Positions 11,415 to 22,301 of a stretch of 64,000 bases of DNA are shown here, piece by piece. The notes beneath the pieces were generated by a model. That model saw nothing but the letters and a program-made list of their open reading frames with translations, did no database searches and was not told where the DNA came from. Source of the DNA: Smallanthus sonchifolius (lineage: Eukaryota; Streptophyta; Magnoliopsida; Asterales; Asteraceae); contig CM042032.1 in NCBI GenBank assembly GCA_023525975.1, forward strand, positions 18,544,001 through 18,608,000. The letters run 5' to 3'. Position 1 is the stretch's first letter. Every line of letters starts with the position of its first letter. The position numbers and the translations under genes were made by a program.

Positions 11415-12440
11415 ATCCATTAGATTTTGTTAAATAAACCATTTCAAAATTTGTATAAAAATGAAAACTTTTTCTTTATTAAAATATTATTAAAACATTT
11501 GAGGTTTAAGCTATCTTTTTATATAAATTTCATAAAAACAATTTTTATAAATAAATAAAAATAATCTAAATCAATTAAAGGGGTCTTGAACCCCATTCTA
11601 GTTCATTTGAACCTTTTGGTCTTGAACCCTAAACATTTGGAAACCTCAATTTGAACCCCCACATTTGCAATTGAACACCCATTCCCTCAATTTTGACCCA
11701 TCCACCATCCTTGACCCATGTTGACTCTCAAAAGTCAAACAAATTCAAAAAAATTGAACAAATCGACATTCAAAAATCGATCACACCCGAATTATTTGGA
11801 CTTGCCTTCCACGTGTAATCAATCCTCGACATTTTCCTGACCCAATTAACATGCCAATTTAACTAATTTGCAACTTATTTCAAATTTCAAACGTTTTGAC
11901 CTCCCAAAGTCAAATTCAGACAAATTCTATTTCAATTAGTGAAATTTACCATGTTTAATGGCCTTAGATTATGCGTAACCGTTATACGCACGCTGTCAAA
12001 CACGAATGATTAACCAATTGAGGAGGAATCAAGCGAATTAGCTCTACAATCGGGCTCATATACGTTTCGAACAAATCTACATCAAACTGAACGATTCTGA
12101 TAAAATTGAAGCATACAATTCAATCACACACTCACGACACCTCTCTATTGCTCTCGTCGCTCTCAAACCCCTCCCAAACCACCTCTGCGATTCGGTCAAG
12201 CTCCGAAGTGCTCGAACCTGTACACGTCAATCGATCTCATCCTTCCCGCAACCGTTCCAGGTAATTAAACCATCCCTATACTCATTTTGATTCCCTGAAT
12301 GAAAGCCCGAATGAATCGATCACATACCTGTGTTTTTGTGGGTCGATTTGAGGGTTAGGGTTAAGGGCCTGCGCGCTTAGGGAAGGGGATGACCTGAAAC
12401 CTTGTTAATAAAACTGTTAGGATCCCATAACTTCGCAAGT

Positions 12441-12524
12441 CATATGCCCAGTTCAAGTGGTTTAAGCCTTACATTCCCACAGCAGAGGTCGCGAGTTCGA
12501 ACCGACCTCTGCCCGATTTTTTTT
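12441..12524 (+). ncRNA. tRNA-like Pol III module in N1 LTR
   Basis: An A-box-like stretch (ATGCCCAGTTCAAGTGGTTTAAGCC, 12444 on) is followed ~30 bases later by a B box GAGTTCGAACC (12493-12503) and a run of eight T (12517-12524), a Pol III stop signal. It lies about 1.3 kb into the LTR, the same relative place as the modules in S1 and N2, and in the element's sense direction. It is not a functional tRNA: no clean cloverleaf or anticodon loop. Confidence 0.55.
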
Positions 12525-13311
12525 AGTTGATTTAATTTTCCTTGCTTAGCATATCTTTTCCCACACTCTTATACATGCGTATAAAGGATTACTAAAAGAC
12601 TTTTTATTAACTATAAACGTTTAAACACTTAATATTTACAAAATTTATTATTTTACACACACTTTTATATAGGACTTGTCATATGAAACCCCCTTTAAAT
12701 CAAATTTTGTACTTTTAATTTAATATGACATAATTACTCAATTTTGACTTTGTATTTCAAACAAATTTGGTGCTATTTATTTACGTCGTTAAACTAATCA
12801 ACCATGGTTTAACCACCTAAATCAATGAAACCGTTAACTCCCTTCGAAACACTTTTATTCTTAATAACCAAACTAAATAAATAAAATGCATTTATTTATT
12901 TGTCAAAATATCAATTTATTCAAACTTATTGTTATTATTATTATCTGTTTATTTAATCTTAGTCATTTATTTAATACCAAGAACAAACTAATTATTTCAT
13001 TTATTTACCTATTATAAACAAAAGTACATACTTTGGTTATTCATATTCACACATACTCAATTGCCTACCAACAAATGAAAAACATATGTTCAAATACAAG
13101 GAATTTCACAAAACAACACTTGAAACTCAAACAAGTATTCCCCTATTTAACCAAGTACACCCACACCCAATTCCTTAATACCTTAGGATTTCCCCTAGTA
13201 AATTATGCATATCATTGATACATGTATACAACTCCATTATAGGTTAACCTTGTGGTTAGCTAATCACTTGTGCAACATCCTACCCGTGTGATCTACAAGC
13301 TACTAATACAA

Positions 13312-13766
13312 GTGAGTTTACATAGCCCCTTTTTCATTTTGTACTTTTGGGGTGAAACATGATTTACTTTTTGAAACTTTTTGCATAGACATAAATACAA
13401 TTCAATAATATGATATTATGTGTTATGTGCTTTATGCTTGAATGCTATGAGTTAAGACTACATATACATGACAGTAGTACAATCATTAACTCCGTACAAG
13501 CCAACGATTAACATTGATAGATCTATTGTGTCTGACAAACCCACCCGGTTAGGGTGTTTGTTACCGACTTTACATTAGGGTAACCTGCATGTTATGCCTC
13601 AGTCACAAGGTTTGATTGTACACACTTAGTTTAACTATAGATTCTCCGTAAATTCCTTATACACGCGTATCGTTTGAATTGTATAAAAACTTTAAACTTG
13701 GTTGTGTGTCAAAACCTATGTATGTTCACCAACTTTTTAGTTGACCTTGTTTTCATCATGTTTCAG
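13312..13766 (+). other. Candidate LTR intron in N1
   Basis: Donor GTGAGT at 13312-13317 and acceptor TTTCATCATGTTTCAG ending at 13766, 455 bp apart. Both ends are kept at matching places in S1, N2, G1 and G3 LTRs. A small hairpin CAACTTTTTAGTTG precedes the acceptor. Splicing is inferred from the sequence only. Confidence 0.45.
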
Positions 13767-14004
13767 GTACTAATGCTTGAGAATAAGTACAAGTTGCTTC
13801 ACTTAGGACCGAGGACCTAGAATCTAATTTAAAGAAACTATTTATGTATTTCTATTTTCCTTGTATTGTTGGATTCATGTTTATTTATGATATGAAGTTG
13901 GTTGTTTAAATATTTAAACTTTAGTAAACCTTGAGCTTTTGAACAGTCTACATGTCCCGCCCCGACGTATTCCGCCGTCGGTTGGGGTGTGACACTTGGG
14001 ACAA

Positions 14005-14275
14005 GGCACGATCGTGCTAGGACCACGGGCGCGACCGTGCTAGTCAGGGCGCGACCGTGTTGATCAAACAGAAGACATAACTAAGCTGTTCACTAGGCAC
14101 GACCGTGTCTGGGCCAGGCACGACCGTGTCTAGGGTTATGAGGTACGACCTAGTCTAGCCAAGGGGCATGACCGAGTCTGAGTGTGTGAGGCACGACCGC
14201 GCTGGGATTAGCACGACCGTGTCTCATGAAGCACGACCGCGCTAGGAGATTAGCGCGACCGTGTCTGTTCCAAAA
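14005..14275. repeat. GCACGACCGTGC-type palindrome array in G1 left LTR
   Basis: About ten copies of a 12-bp imperfect palindrome, arms GCACG or GCGCG and CGTGC or CGCGC around AC, spaced 15-45 bp. One copy, GCACGATCGTGC at 14006-14017, is a perfect palindrome. The sister array is at 47342-47635. Confidence 0.9.
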
Positions 14276-14869
14276 CAAAAACGAATTGCTTAAATCTTAT
14301 GATTTTAATGTTGGAAATCTTAGGACTTTCACCCATTAGGTTATTACGAGTCTTTTTGTATAGTTTAATTGTATTTAAAACATCTCCAAAGTAGTATTCA
14401 ATTAACCCATTTTAGAATGAACCCTAGATTCGGGTTCGTGTTAAATTGGCTATTGTAAGCCCAAATTAAGTTGGGGCTTTTGATCTATGGACTAAAACGA
14501 AAGTGTAGGAGGTTTTAATTACCCGAAAAGATGATAAATCGATAGCCTACGGTAGAGGTGAGTTTCGGCGACGACGGGTTTGACCTCCGGCGTCTTCTGC
14601 TGCAATTCTGGCTGCTTCAATGTTTTCGGGAGCTTCAGAGAGGATCGATAATGCGTTTGCTTGGGAGGATTTCAATTCAGAATAGAGGAATTGTGGTCCG
14701 AATGAAAGAATTTTGGTTTTTTTGAGACTAATCGAATTTCTTGGAGTTATTGGATGTAATTATGGGTATTATTCGATTAATTGTTTTCGTTACTGGTAAT
14801 GATGTGTATATCGGTTACGAATTCAAACGTTTCTGCGTTTAAAATCTGCATTTACGTTTCAACTGACGC

Positions 14870-14910
14870 GAGGCGCGACCGTGCCTATTCGAGGTGCGAC
14901 TATGCCTATT
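14870..14910. repeat. Second, short palindrome cluster in G1 left LTR (2 copies)
   Basis: Two copies (GGCGCGACCGTGCC and a degraded GGTGCGACTATGCC). The sister LTR has five copies at 48195-48300. Confidence 0.85.
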
Positions 14911-15145
14911 AGGGTTTCTTGTTAATTTATAAAATTAGTCCTTGCAAATTTCAGTTTTGATAGATTTGTATAAATATGAACTTATGTAGGTTTTAATAGG
15001 ATATACTCGTTTAAAATTTGCGGATTTGCATTGAAACATAGTATTTAATTGTTGGTACGAATAGAACAAATCAGTGTACTAGAATTGGGTTTGAAATGTA
15101 TCACATTGAATTGAAATACAGATAATGAAAATCAGAAATGTTACA

Positions 15146-15179
15146 GTATCCCCATGTTGAGGGAATTTCATCCCGAAAT
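15146..15179 (-). other. G1 polypurine tract and degraded hairpin
   Basis: On the minus strand CATGGGGATAC abuts the 3' LTR. Upstream, an AATTTCG-GGA-TGAAATT stem has one mismatch compared with the perfect stem of N1 and G3. Confidence 0.8.
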
Positions 15180-18100
15180 TTAGCTAGTGGAGGCGACGGC
15201 ATCAGTGAAGAGATGGGGGTACTTGAGCTTCATTTGGTCCTCTCGTTCCCAAGTAAACTCAGGACCACGTTTAGATTCCCAACGAACTTTGACAATGGGA
15301 ATACGGCTTCGCTTGAGCTGCTTGACATCACGATCCATGATTTCCACTGGTCTCTCAACGAAGTGCATCATTTCGTCAATGTGCACGTCGTCAAGAGGTA
15401 TGTGAAGATCCTCATCGGTAAGACATTTCTTCAGATTAGACACGTGAAAAGTAGGATGCACATTGCCAAGTGATGGAGGTAAGTCGAGTTTGTAAGCCAC
15501 TTTCCCAATCCTTTCAAGGATCTTAAATGGACCCACATACCGAGGTGCTAACTTGCCTTTTTTTCCAAAACGGATCACACCCTTCCACGGAGACACCTTT
15601 AGAAGAACAAGGTCACCGACTTGGAATTCCAAGGGTTTTCGTCGTTTGTCGGCATAACTCTTTTGTCGACTTCTCGCTACTCGAATGTTGTCACGGATTT
15701 GGATAATCTTGTCGGATGTTTCTTGAATTAGCTCGGGACCGGTGATTTGTGCTTCACCAATCTCGTTCCAACAGATAGGAGAACGACACTTGCGACCATA
15801 GAGAGCTTCAAATGGAGCCATGTTGATACTCGTGTGGTAGCTATTATTGTAGGATAACTCGATTAGGGATAGATGTGAATCCCAATTGCCACCAAAATCA
15901 ATTACACATGCTCTAAGCATATCCTCAAGAGTTTGGATTGTTCGCTTGGTCTGACCATCAGTTTGGGGATGGTAGGCCGTGCTCAAATCAAATCGTGTAC
16001 CAAGAGCAGTTTGGAGAGATTGCCAAAAACGAGAGGTGAACCGAGCATCTCTATCGGAGATTATGTTTAAGGGAACACCGTGACGGCTCACAATTTCGTC
16101 AATGTAAATTCGGGCTAGTTTCTCAACCCGATAGTCTTCACTGATAGGCAAGAAATGAGCAGACTTGGTGAGACGGTCAATGATCACCCAAATGCTATCA
16201 TAACCACTTGAGGTACGAGGGAGTTTGGTAATGAAATCCATAGCTAAGTTCTCCCATTTCCACACAGGAATTTCCGGTTGTTCGAGTAAGCCGAAAGGAC
16301 GTTGATGTTCGGCTTTGACTTTGGAGCAAGTTAGACATTTGGCAACATAGAGAGAAATGTATTTCGTCATACCGGGCCACCAATATTGTTGGCAAAGATC
16401 TAGGTACATCTTATCCGCACCAGGATGAATAGAATAACGAGTCTTATGAGCCTCGTTCATGAGAAGTGCATGGAGATCATTGCGATCGGGAACCCAAATA
16501 TGGTTTAAGTAGTAAAGTAAGCCATTGGGTTTTGATTCAAGCTGAAGTTCAACACCACACGACATTTCCTCGTACATGTTACCCTCGGTGATTTAGACGT
16601 GTTGAGCTTCTAAGATGCGATTTTGAATGTCGGTTTGAATTCGGACACATTGAAGCATGACATGGTCCTTTCGACTCAAAGCGTCGGCTACAACATTCGC
16701 TTTGCCGGGATGGTAACGAATCTCGCAGTCATAGTCGTTAAGGAGTTCAAACCAACGTCGTTGCCTCATATTGAGTTCCTTTTGGTTGAAGATGTGTTGG
16801 AGACTTTTATGGTCGGTGAACACCACAAACTTTGTGCCATAGAGGTAATGTCTGCAAATCTTCAATGCGAATATGACCGCACCCAACTCGAGATCGTGCG
16901 TCGTATAATTCTTCTCGTGAATCTTAAGTTGTCTTGATGTATAAGCGATTACTTTGCCTTGTTGCATGAGAACACAACCGAGACCTTGGTTGGAAGCATC
17001 ACATTAGACAACTAGATCATCATTCCCATCAGGGAGAGTCAAAATAGGAGCATTACATAACTTTTGAGTGAGAGTTTGGAAAGCTTCTTCTTGTTTTGGT
17101 CCCCATTCATAAGTTTTACCCTTGTGGGTCAAAGCGGTAAGAGGGACAACAATCTTAGAGAAATTTGAGATGAAACGACAATAATATCCCGCAAGACCAA
17201 GAAATGAACGAACTTCGGTAGGGGTCTTCGGGGCATTCCAATTCTTAACAGCTTCGATCTTAGCGGGGTCAGCATGAATTCCCTTTTCGTTGACGATATG
17301 ACCAAGAAATTGAACTTCCTTTAGCCAAAATTCACATTTGGAGAATTTGGCATATAGTTGTTCCTTCCTTAAGAGGTCCAAAACCAACCTAAGGTGTTGC
17401 TCATGATCGGATATAGTCTTGGAGTAGATTAAGATATCATCAATGAAGACGATCACAAATTTATCAAGGTACGGTTTGCACACATGATTCATGAGGTCCA
17501 TGAAGACCACGGGTGCATTGGTTAGTCCAAAAGGCATGACCATGAACTCGTAGTGACCATACCTTGTTCGGAAAGCAGTCTTTGGAATATCTTCCTCTTG
17601 TACACGGTGTTCGTGATAACCAGATCGAAGATCAATCTTCGAGAAGCAAGTAGAGCCTTGAAGTTGATCGAAGAGGTCATCAATCCTAGGAAAAGGGTAA
17701 TGGTTCTTGATGGTAAGCTTGTTGAGTTCGCAGTAGTCAATACACATGCGGAATGATCCATCCTTCTTCTTGACGAATAAGACGGGTGCACCCCACAGTG
17801 AATGACTTGGACGAATGAAGCCCTTGTTGGAGAGCTCTTGGAGTTGAATTGCAAGTTCTTGCATTTCAGAAGGTGCAAGACGGTAAGGAGCTCTTGCCAC
17901 AGGGTTAGCTCCAGGTAAAAGGTCAATGAGAAATTCTACTTGTCGAACGGGTGGAAGACCGGATAGATCTTCGGGAAATACTTCGGGAAAATCCCGAATG
18001 ATGGGAATTTTCTTCGATACCCTTCTCTTTGACATCCTTTTGAACAACATGAGCTAAGAAGGCTACGTACTTCTTTCGTAAGTACTTTTGGGCGGTAGTG

Positions 18101-18530
18101 CATGACATTAACTTAAGTCCTTTGCAAGGCTTTTCACCAAAGACTGTTAACGTTTCTCCCGATGGTAGAGGTATTCGGATGCACTTCTCGAAACAGATGA
18201 CTTCGGCATGATGATTTGATAGCCAATCCATGCCTATGATGATATCAAAACTTCCTAGTGGCATTGGTACAAGGTTGATTGGAAATGTGTGATCATTAAG
18301 TTCTAGAGAGTAGTCGTGAATAACAGAGTCAATTGTAAGGGAGTCACCATTTGCTACTTCGACGGTGAAGGTTTTCTCTAATTGGGATCGTGTCTTTGCA
18401 AGTAAGGGTTCAAAGTTAAGTGACACAAAACTTTTGTCGACACCGGTATCAAATAAAATGGAGGCATATTGACTATTAACAAGGAACGTACCGTTGACCA
18501 CATCATTGTTGGCTTGAGCTTCATTGGCGT
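15180..18530 (-). pseudogene. G1 pol: protease, RT, RNase H, integrase with chromodomain-like tail
   Basis: Gypsy domain order PR-RT-RH-INT. The protease FDTGVDKSFVS is near 18440, with the DTG triad present. RT runs ~17100-17990 with FRMCIDYCELNKLT, MPFGLTNAP and the catalytic FIDDILIYS. RNase H is ~16593-17000 (YTSRQLKIHEKNYTTHDLEL). Integrase is 15300-16577, with a zinc finger (HPGADKMY...CLTCSKVKAEHQ), MDFITKLPRT, DRLTKSAHF, SDRDARFTSRFW and YHPQTDGQT. The C-terminus RGPEFTWEREDQMK near 15215 is chromodomain-like, as in Tekay/Del chromoviruses. Breaks: a one-base frameshift near 18010 and stops at 17004-17006 and 16593-16595, where G3 has sense codons. Inactive. Confidence 0.92.
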
Positions 18531-19699
18531 TTATGTTGAAAGCACGCCCACGAGCTCCGCCTTGTCTAGTTTTGATTAACCTTGGGCACTGATCACAGAA
18601 ATGATTTGGGTTGCCACATTCATAACAAGCACGCCCATTTGCAATAGCGGGAACACCTTGATTTACCACTTGTGGGTTGATTCGGTTTGGTGGGTTGACT
18701 TGGCCTGCAAGTGCTTTGGCTCTACAAACAATGACTGTATGGCCATATTTCCCACAGTGAGTGCAAAGGCGACATGGAATGTTTTGGAGATGGTGATAGT
18801 TGCATGTGGAACAGAGTGGGTAGATCCCAACATATGGCTTTTTGGCTAGTGCTTGAACCATAGGCGCAGCTTGGTTAACAGGGATAGCAGGAGTGACCAT
18901 AACATAGTTTCTAGCCTTTCTTTTCTTATTATTACGGGAGGGTTCAGTTGTGGCTTCTTTGATGTGTGTGGGAGGGGTTGTGGTGTCGGGAGCTTTCTTG
19001 GTGCCTTTTCTAGTCAGAGTTCCCGCTTTCACATGGTTGTCGGTTAATGTAGCAGATAAGCGGATAGCATCTTCGAGTGTTGTGGGATTTCTCCCTAAGA
19101 CAGTATCTTGAATATGCCTAGGTAATCCACCAATATACTTCTCAATGCAGCGGGATAAAGGTGTGACCATATGAGGCACAAGGAGACTCAACTCATGGAA
19201 CCGAGTTGTATAAGCTAGACTTTCACCACCATCTTGGGCAAGATCCCAAAACTCGGCTTCCAGTTTCTTTACCTCATTTCGAGGACAAAATTCTTCGGTC
19301 ATTAGCCTTTTAACCTCATCCCAAGGTAAGGCCATTGCTACTTCCACGCCTCTAGTTCTCTTTTCCCCATTCCACCACGTGAGTGCCCGTTTTTGTAAAA
19401 CACTTGTGGCATGACGAACACGAAGGTTATCGGGGCAGTCACTATTGAGGAATGTATTCTCAATACTTTTGAACCATTAAAGAAGTCCCGTAGCTCCTTC
19501 GGTACCATAGAACTTAAGAGGATTACATGAGTTGAAGTGCTTGAAGGTGCATTGTGGTGGGTTGGCACCACCACCCCCCATTAGCTCCATGGTTACCATT
19601 GGCGGCCCAATTAGCTTGAGTGAGTTGATTTACATGTTGTGCAAGGATGGTAGCAATATCGGTGTTGTTGTTGGTCACGGTAGCACGACGAGGAGGCAT
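18531..19699 (-). pseudogene. G1 gag, frameshifted
   Basis: Start ATG at 19699 (MPPRRATVTN), the same start as G3. The first ~45 codons are in one frame; a slip in a G run near 19570-19577 moves the rest to another frame. A stop at 19477-19479 interrupts the capsid domain, which resumes as LPWDEVKRLMTEEFCPRNEV, the typical retrotransposon gag core. Two zinc knuckles follow: CTHCGKYGHTVIVC near 18750 and CYECGNPNHFCDQC near 18600, for RNA binding. The gag/protease boundary near 18530 is approximate because both lie in one reading frame. Confidence 0.9.
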
Positions 19700-20383
19700 T
19701 CTACAGATTTGCACAAGACAAGAAAAGATGTAAGAACTTATGAAAGTTATTTGGATTTAAAAGGATAAGATAGTAAATAAAATAGTTAATCATACTTTGG
19801 ATTGTACTCAAATAGTGATAAAATCACTTGAATACTATGACACATTAAGGTTAATTAAACTCATATAATTTTCATGGAGACATGCTTTAGCCTATAAGTA
19901 AACACTCATCCCGGGAATTCCCAGGAAAGTATACGGGTCCCTCGGTTGATTGGGATTTATGCGAAATGCTTTCCTAGACAGAAAATCCAGAATACAGGTG
20001 TCACTCTTCCAGATTGCACGTGTCCTCAAATAATTAACAAAGTTTAAAAGCCTTAACGAGGAAATAAAGAAATTTTTATAGATTTAGATCCATGAAGTTT
20101 CCACATGCTAAGAAGATGATGATAGAGGAGTAGGAAAGAATATTATGCGGTTTTAGGGTATAGGTAGGAATATTGTTTATTTAATTATTATTTAAGGATA
20201 TCTTAATAAGTCATGAATTTTTAACAAGTAATGCATCAAAAACGAAATAATAACTAATCATAGTAAGCACGTAACACATAGCATGTAGCACATATCACAT
20301 AATCATGAAGCATGGCATAAGTGGGTGTCCTAAAGTTATAGTTTAGGTCAAGGGTGTCTAATAACCTAGTTCCCTATAACCAA
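19700..20383 (-). other. G1 5' leader
   Basis: Non-coding leader between primer site and gag. It contains a stem-loop (19923-19975): AGGAAAGTAT against ATGCTTTCCT, 9 of 10 pairs, next to the palindrome GGGAATTCCC. The same stem is perfect in G3. Confidence 0.7.
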
Positions 20384-20396
20384 GGCTCTGATACCA
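20384..20396 (-). other. G1 primer-binding site
   Basis: Minus-strand TGGTATCAGAGCC, three bases from the LTR start at 20400. Confidence 0.93.
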
Positions 20397-20399
20397 ATC

Positions 20400-21299
20400 T
20401 GTCACACCCCAACCGACGGCGGAATCATCGGGGCGGGACATGTAGACCGTTCATGAGCACAAGGTTGACTAAATTGAAATATATTAATCATTCAAATTCA
20501 TTTCAAGTATTCAAGATAAAACCAAATCAAACCAAGTACATAAAATGAAATACATAATCCTTTATTTAAAATTATCTAGGTCCAAAACTTAAGTGTAGCA
20601 AGTCTTGATCAAAATCACACATTAGTACCTGAAACATGAATAAAATAAGGTCAACTAAAAAGTTGGTGAGCATACATAGGTTTGTATATAGATAGCATAT
20701 AGATTATGAATAAACAAATCCTTACATAGCATGATAAAATAAGGCATTTATGGAGAGCAGCTATTGTGTAACCAAGTACAATCAAACCTTTGTAACTAGA
20801 ATGCAAAAAATGTGTTGTCGGTAACAATCACCCCAATCTGGGTGGGTTTGTCAGACTCAATAGATCTATCATTGTTAACCATCGGCTTGAATAGTTAATG
20901 ATTGCACATAAATTACACACAAAAGTTAGCACACCTAGCACGCAGGCATAAAGCTCAAATTGCACACATGAATGTAAAGAGGATTTGTATTTGTGTAGTT
21001 TGTGTAAATGTAAGCAATAGTTTGTATAGTGTTCATGTTCCACCCCAAAAATGTAAAAGAGTAAAAGGGGCTATGTAATACTCACATGATTCAAAAGGCG
21101 TAGCTAACACGAGAGACTAGATAGTAATATGATCCTTGTAATGCACAACGTTAACCTAGATTGGAATGTATATTGAATTAATAGTGTGCACAATAGTTTA
21201 TGTCTAAGTCTAGGGTTGAATTGGATGTGTGTATAAGGAATTGAAGTTGTAGGTGTTAGTGGTTTGTACTTGAATGGTGTTGCATAAAATTAAGGTTTG
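20400..21299 (-). repeat. G1 5' LTR, first part (3' end of LTR)
   Basis: Begins TGTCACACCCCAACCGACGG (minus-strand LTR end). Interrupted at 21299 by C2; it resumes at 46895 after the duplicated GTTTG. It contains the candidate intron 20629-21085. Confidence 0.92.
20629..21085 (-). other. Candidate LTR intron in G1
   Basis: Minus-strand donor GTGAGT starting at 21085 and acceptor TTTCAG ending at 20629, 457 bp apart, matching N1, N2, S1 and G3. Confidence 0.45.
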
Positions 21300-21790
21300 T
21301 GTTAGGACATAGTTTGTAATGACAAAATATTTGTAATAGTTTAGATCTAATGTCTTTATGTTTTTGTAATGTAATAATGTTCTAAGTGTTTTATGCAAGT
21401 TATGCTAGAGGCGAACTTGTTAAGTTCGCCTAGTCTAACAGAGGCGAACTTGTTAAGTTCGCTTAAGTCTATCTGAGGCGAACTTGTTAAGTTCGCTTAG
21501 TCTGTTAGAGGCGAACTTGTTAAGTTCGCCTAATGCAGGTCAGTAGTCTATATATAGATGTTTACAGAGTCAGTTTGAAAAGAGAAGATAATCGATCAGA
21601 ACTAGAACAGAGTTGAACGATTGAGTATGTAAACTCTATTGTGAATTGGAATACAAGCGTGAATGTTATTTACTTGATTGTCTATATTGTCTTTTGTGTG
21701 TGCAATCGTTGATTCGTTGGATTCCGCACATCGAGTTAACGACACGTCTTATCACGAGAACGATCTTTAGAAGTGCCATGAGGACCTACA
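21300..21790 (+). repeat. C2 5' LTR
   Basis: 491 bp, TG...CA. A promoter region with four palindromes is followed by the TATA run TATATATA (21549-21556). Confidence 0.95.
21409..21556 (+). promoter_or_regulatory. Four-palindrome array plus TATA box, C2 5' LTR
   Basis: Palindromes of 23 bp at 21409-21431, 21442-21464, 21476-21498 and 21509-21531 (arms GCGAACTT and AAGTTCGC) are spaced ~33 bp centre to centre, about three helical turns. They end 18 bp before TATATATA. Palindrome clusters near the core promoter are known for Sireviruses. Confidence 0.9.
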
Positions 21791-21792
21791 AG

Positions 21793-21804
21793 TGGTATCA
21801 GAGC
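21793..21804 (+). other. C2 primer-binding site
   Basis: TGGTATCAGAGC two bases after the LTR; complementary to initiator tRNA-Met. Confidence 0.95.
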
Positions 21805-22301
21805 TATTGCTCGTGATTCTAGACCGTTTTGTATGCAAATTGACAAGAAATTCATCATCTTTGATATTTTCATTTCCATGGAGTTTTCAAGCTTAATTTG
21901 GTTCTGATTTGGTGTTTTTGAAGAGGATTTTGAAGAAATTGATCCGATAGAAAGGTTCTAATTGAGAAATTACACAATCCTACGGTTTGATTTTGACTAA
22001 TTCCTTCAAATCAGTGAATTATGAAGTTTTTTGGTGATTCTTGGTTTACGGTTTTTGGTTTGAACTGTTCTGAGTTTGAATCTGCTGAAGCGAGCGAACT
22101 TGCTGCTTTTGTGTGCATGCGAACTTAGCAGGCGAACTTGTCAAGTTCGCTTCTCACAAATTAAGCGAACTTATTTTTAGGCGAACTTAATCAGATTTTC
22201 TGGTTTCTGGTTTAAGCGAACTTATTGGGTATCAGAGAAGCGAACTTATTATCTTCGCCTAAGGGTAGTGAGTGTTCAACACTTGGAAATTTTTCAGAAA
22301 A
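21805..22301 (+). other. C2 5' leader with palindrome half-sites
   Basis: Non-coding. At 22080-22260 the GCGAACTT motif recurs at least six times, including one full palindrome around 22131-22152. Confidence 0.8.

Larger units (their letters stand above)
7184..13994 (+). mobile_element. N1: large non-autonomous Gypsy-like element without gag-pol
   Basis: Plus-strand element with the tail of its 5' LTR (7184-7623, interrupted by C1), primer site, about 3.5 kb internal region, polypurine tract and a full 3' LTR (11141-13994). No capsid, protease, RT or integrase reading frame is visible; the only long ORF is 8377-8973. The leader and polypurine-tract hairpins match the autonomous G1/G3 family, so trans-mobilisation by G-type proteins is inferred. 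It is inserted in the left LTR of G1; the right flank is CTTGG, and its left copy lies outside the window. It fits the class called LARDs. Confidence 0.88.
11141..13994 (+). repeat. N1 3' LTR (2854 bp)
   Basis: Runs TGTAACATCCATG...GGGTGTGACA. Its last third is homologous to the LTR ends of N2, S1, G1 and G3; the 5' two-thirds are family-specific. It contains a CA/TA microsatellite, a tRNA-like module and a candidate intron. No ORF of interest; the short ORFs at 13033-13218 and 13838-14026 look accidental. Confidence 0.92.
13995..15145 (-). repeat. G1 3' LTR, surviving part
   Basis: Colinear with 47353-48537 of G1's other LTR; ends (minus-strand start) TGTAACATTTCTGATTTTC at 15145. The missing portion lies left of N1, outside the window. 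Differences from the sister LTR include a few small indels near 14560 and a shorter palindrome cluster near 14870. Confidence 0.9.

Noticed and set aside
14005..14275. CRISPR-like array (short repeats with spacers)
   Set aside because: Plant retrotransposon LTR; repeats are 12-bp degenerate palindromes with irregular spacing and no cas genes.
19338..19574. 78-residue minus-strand ORF next to gag
   Set aside because: It is the out-of-frame shadow of the G1 gag; the same shadow occurs in G3 at 57075-57377.
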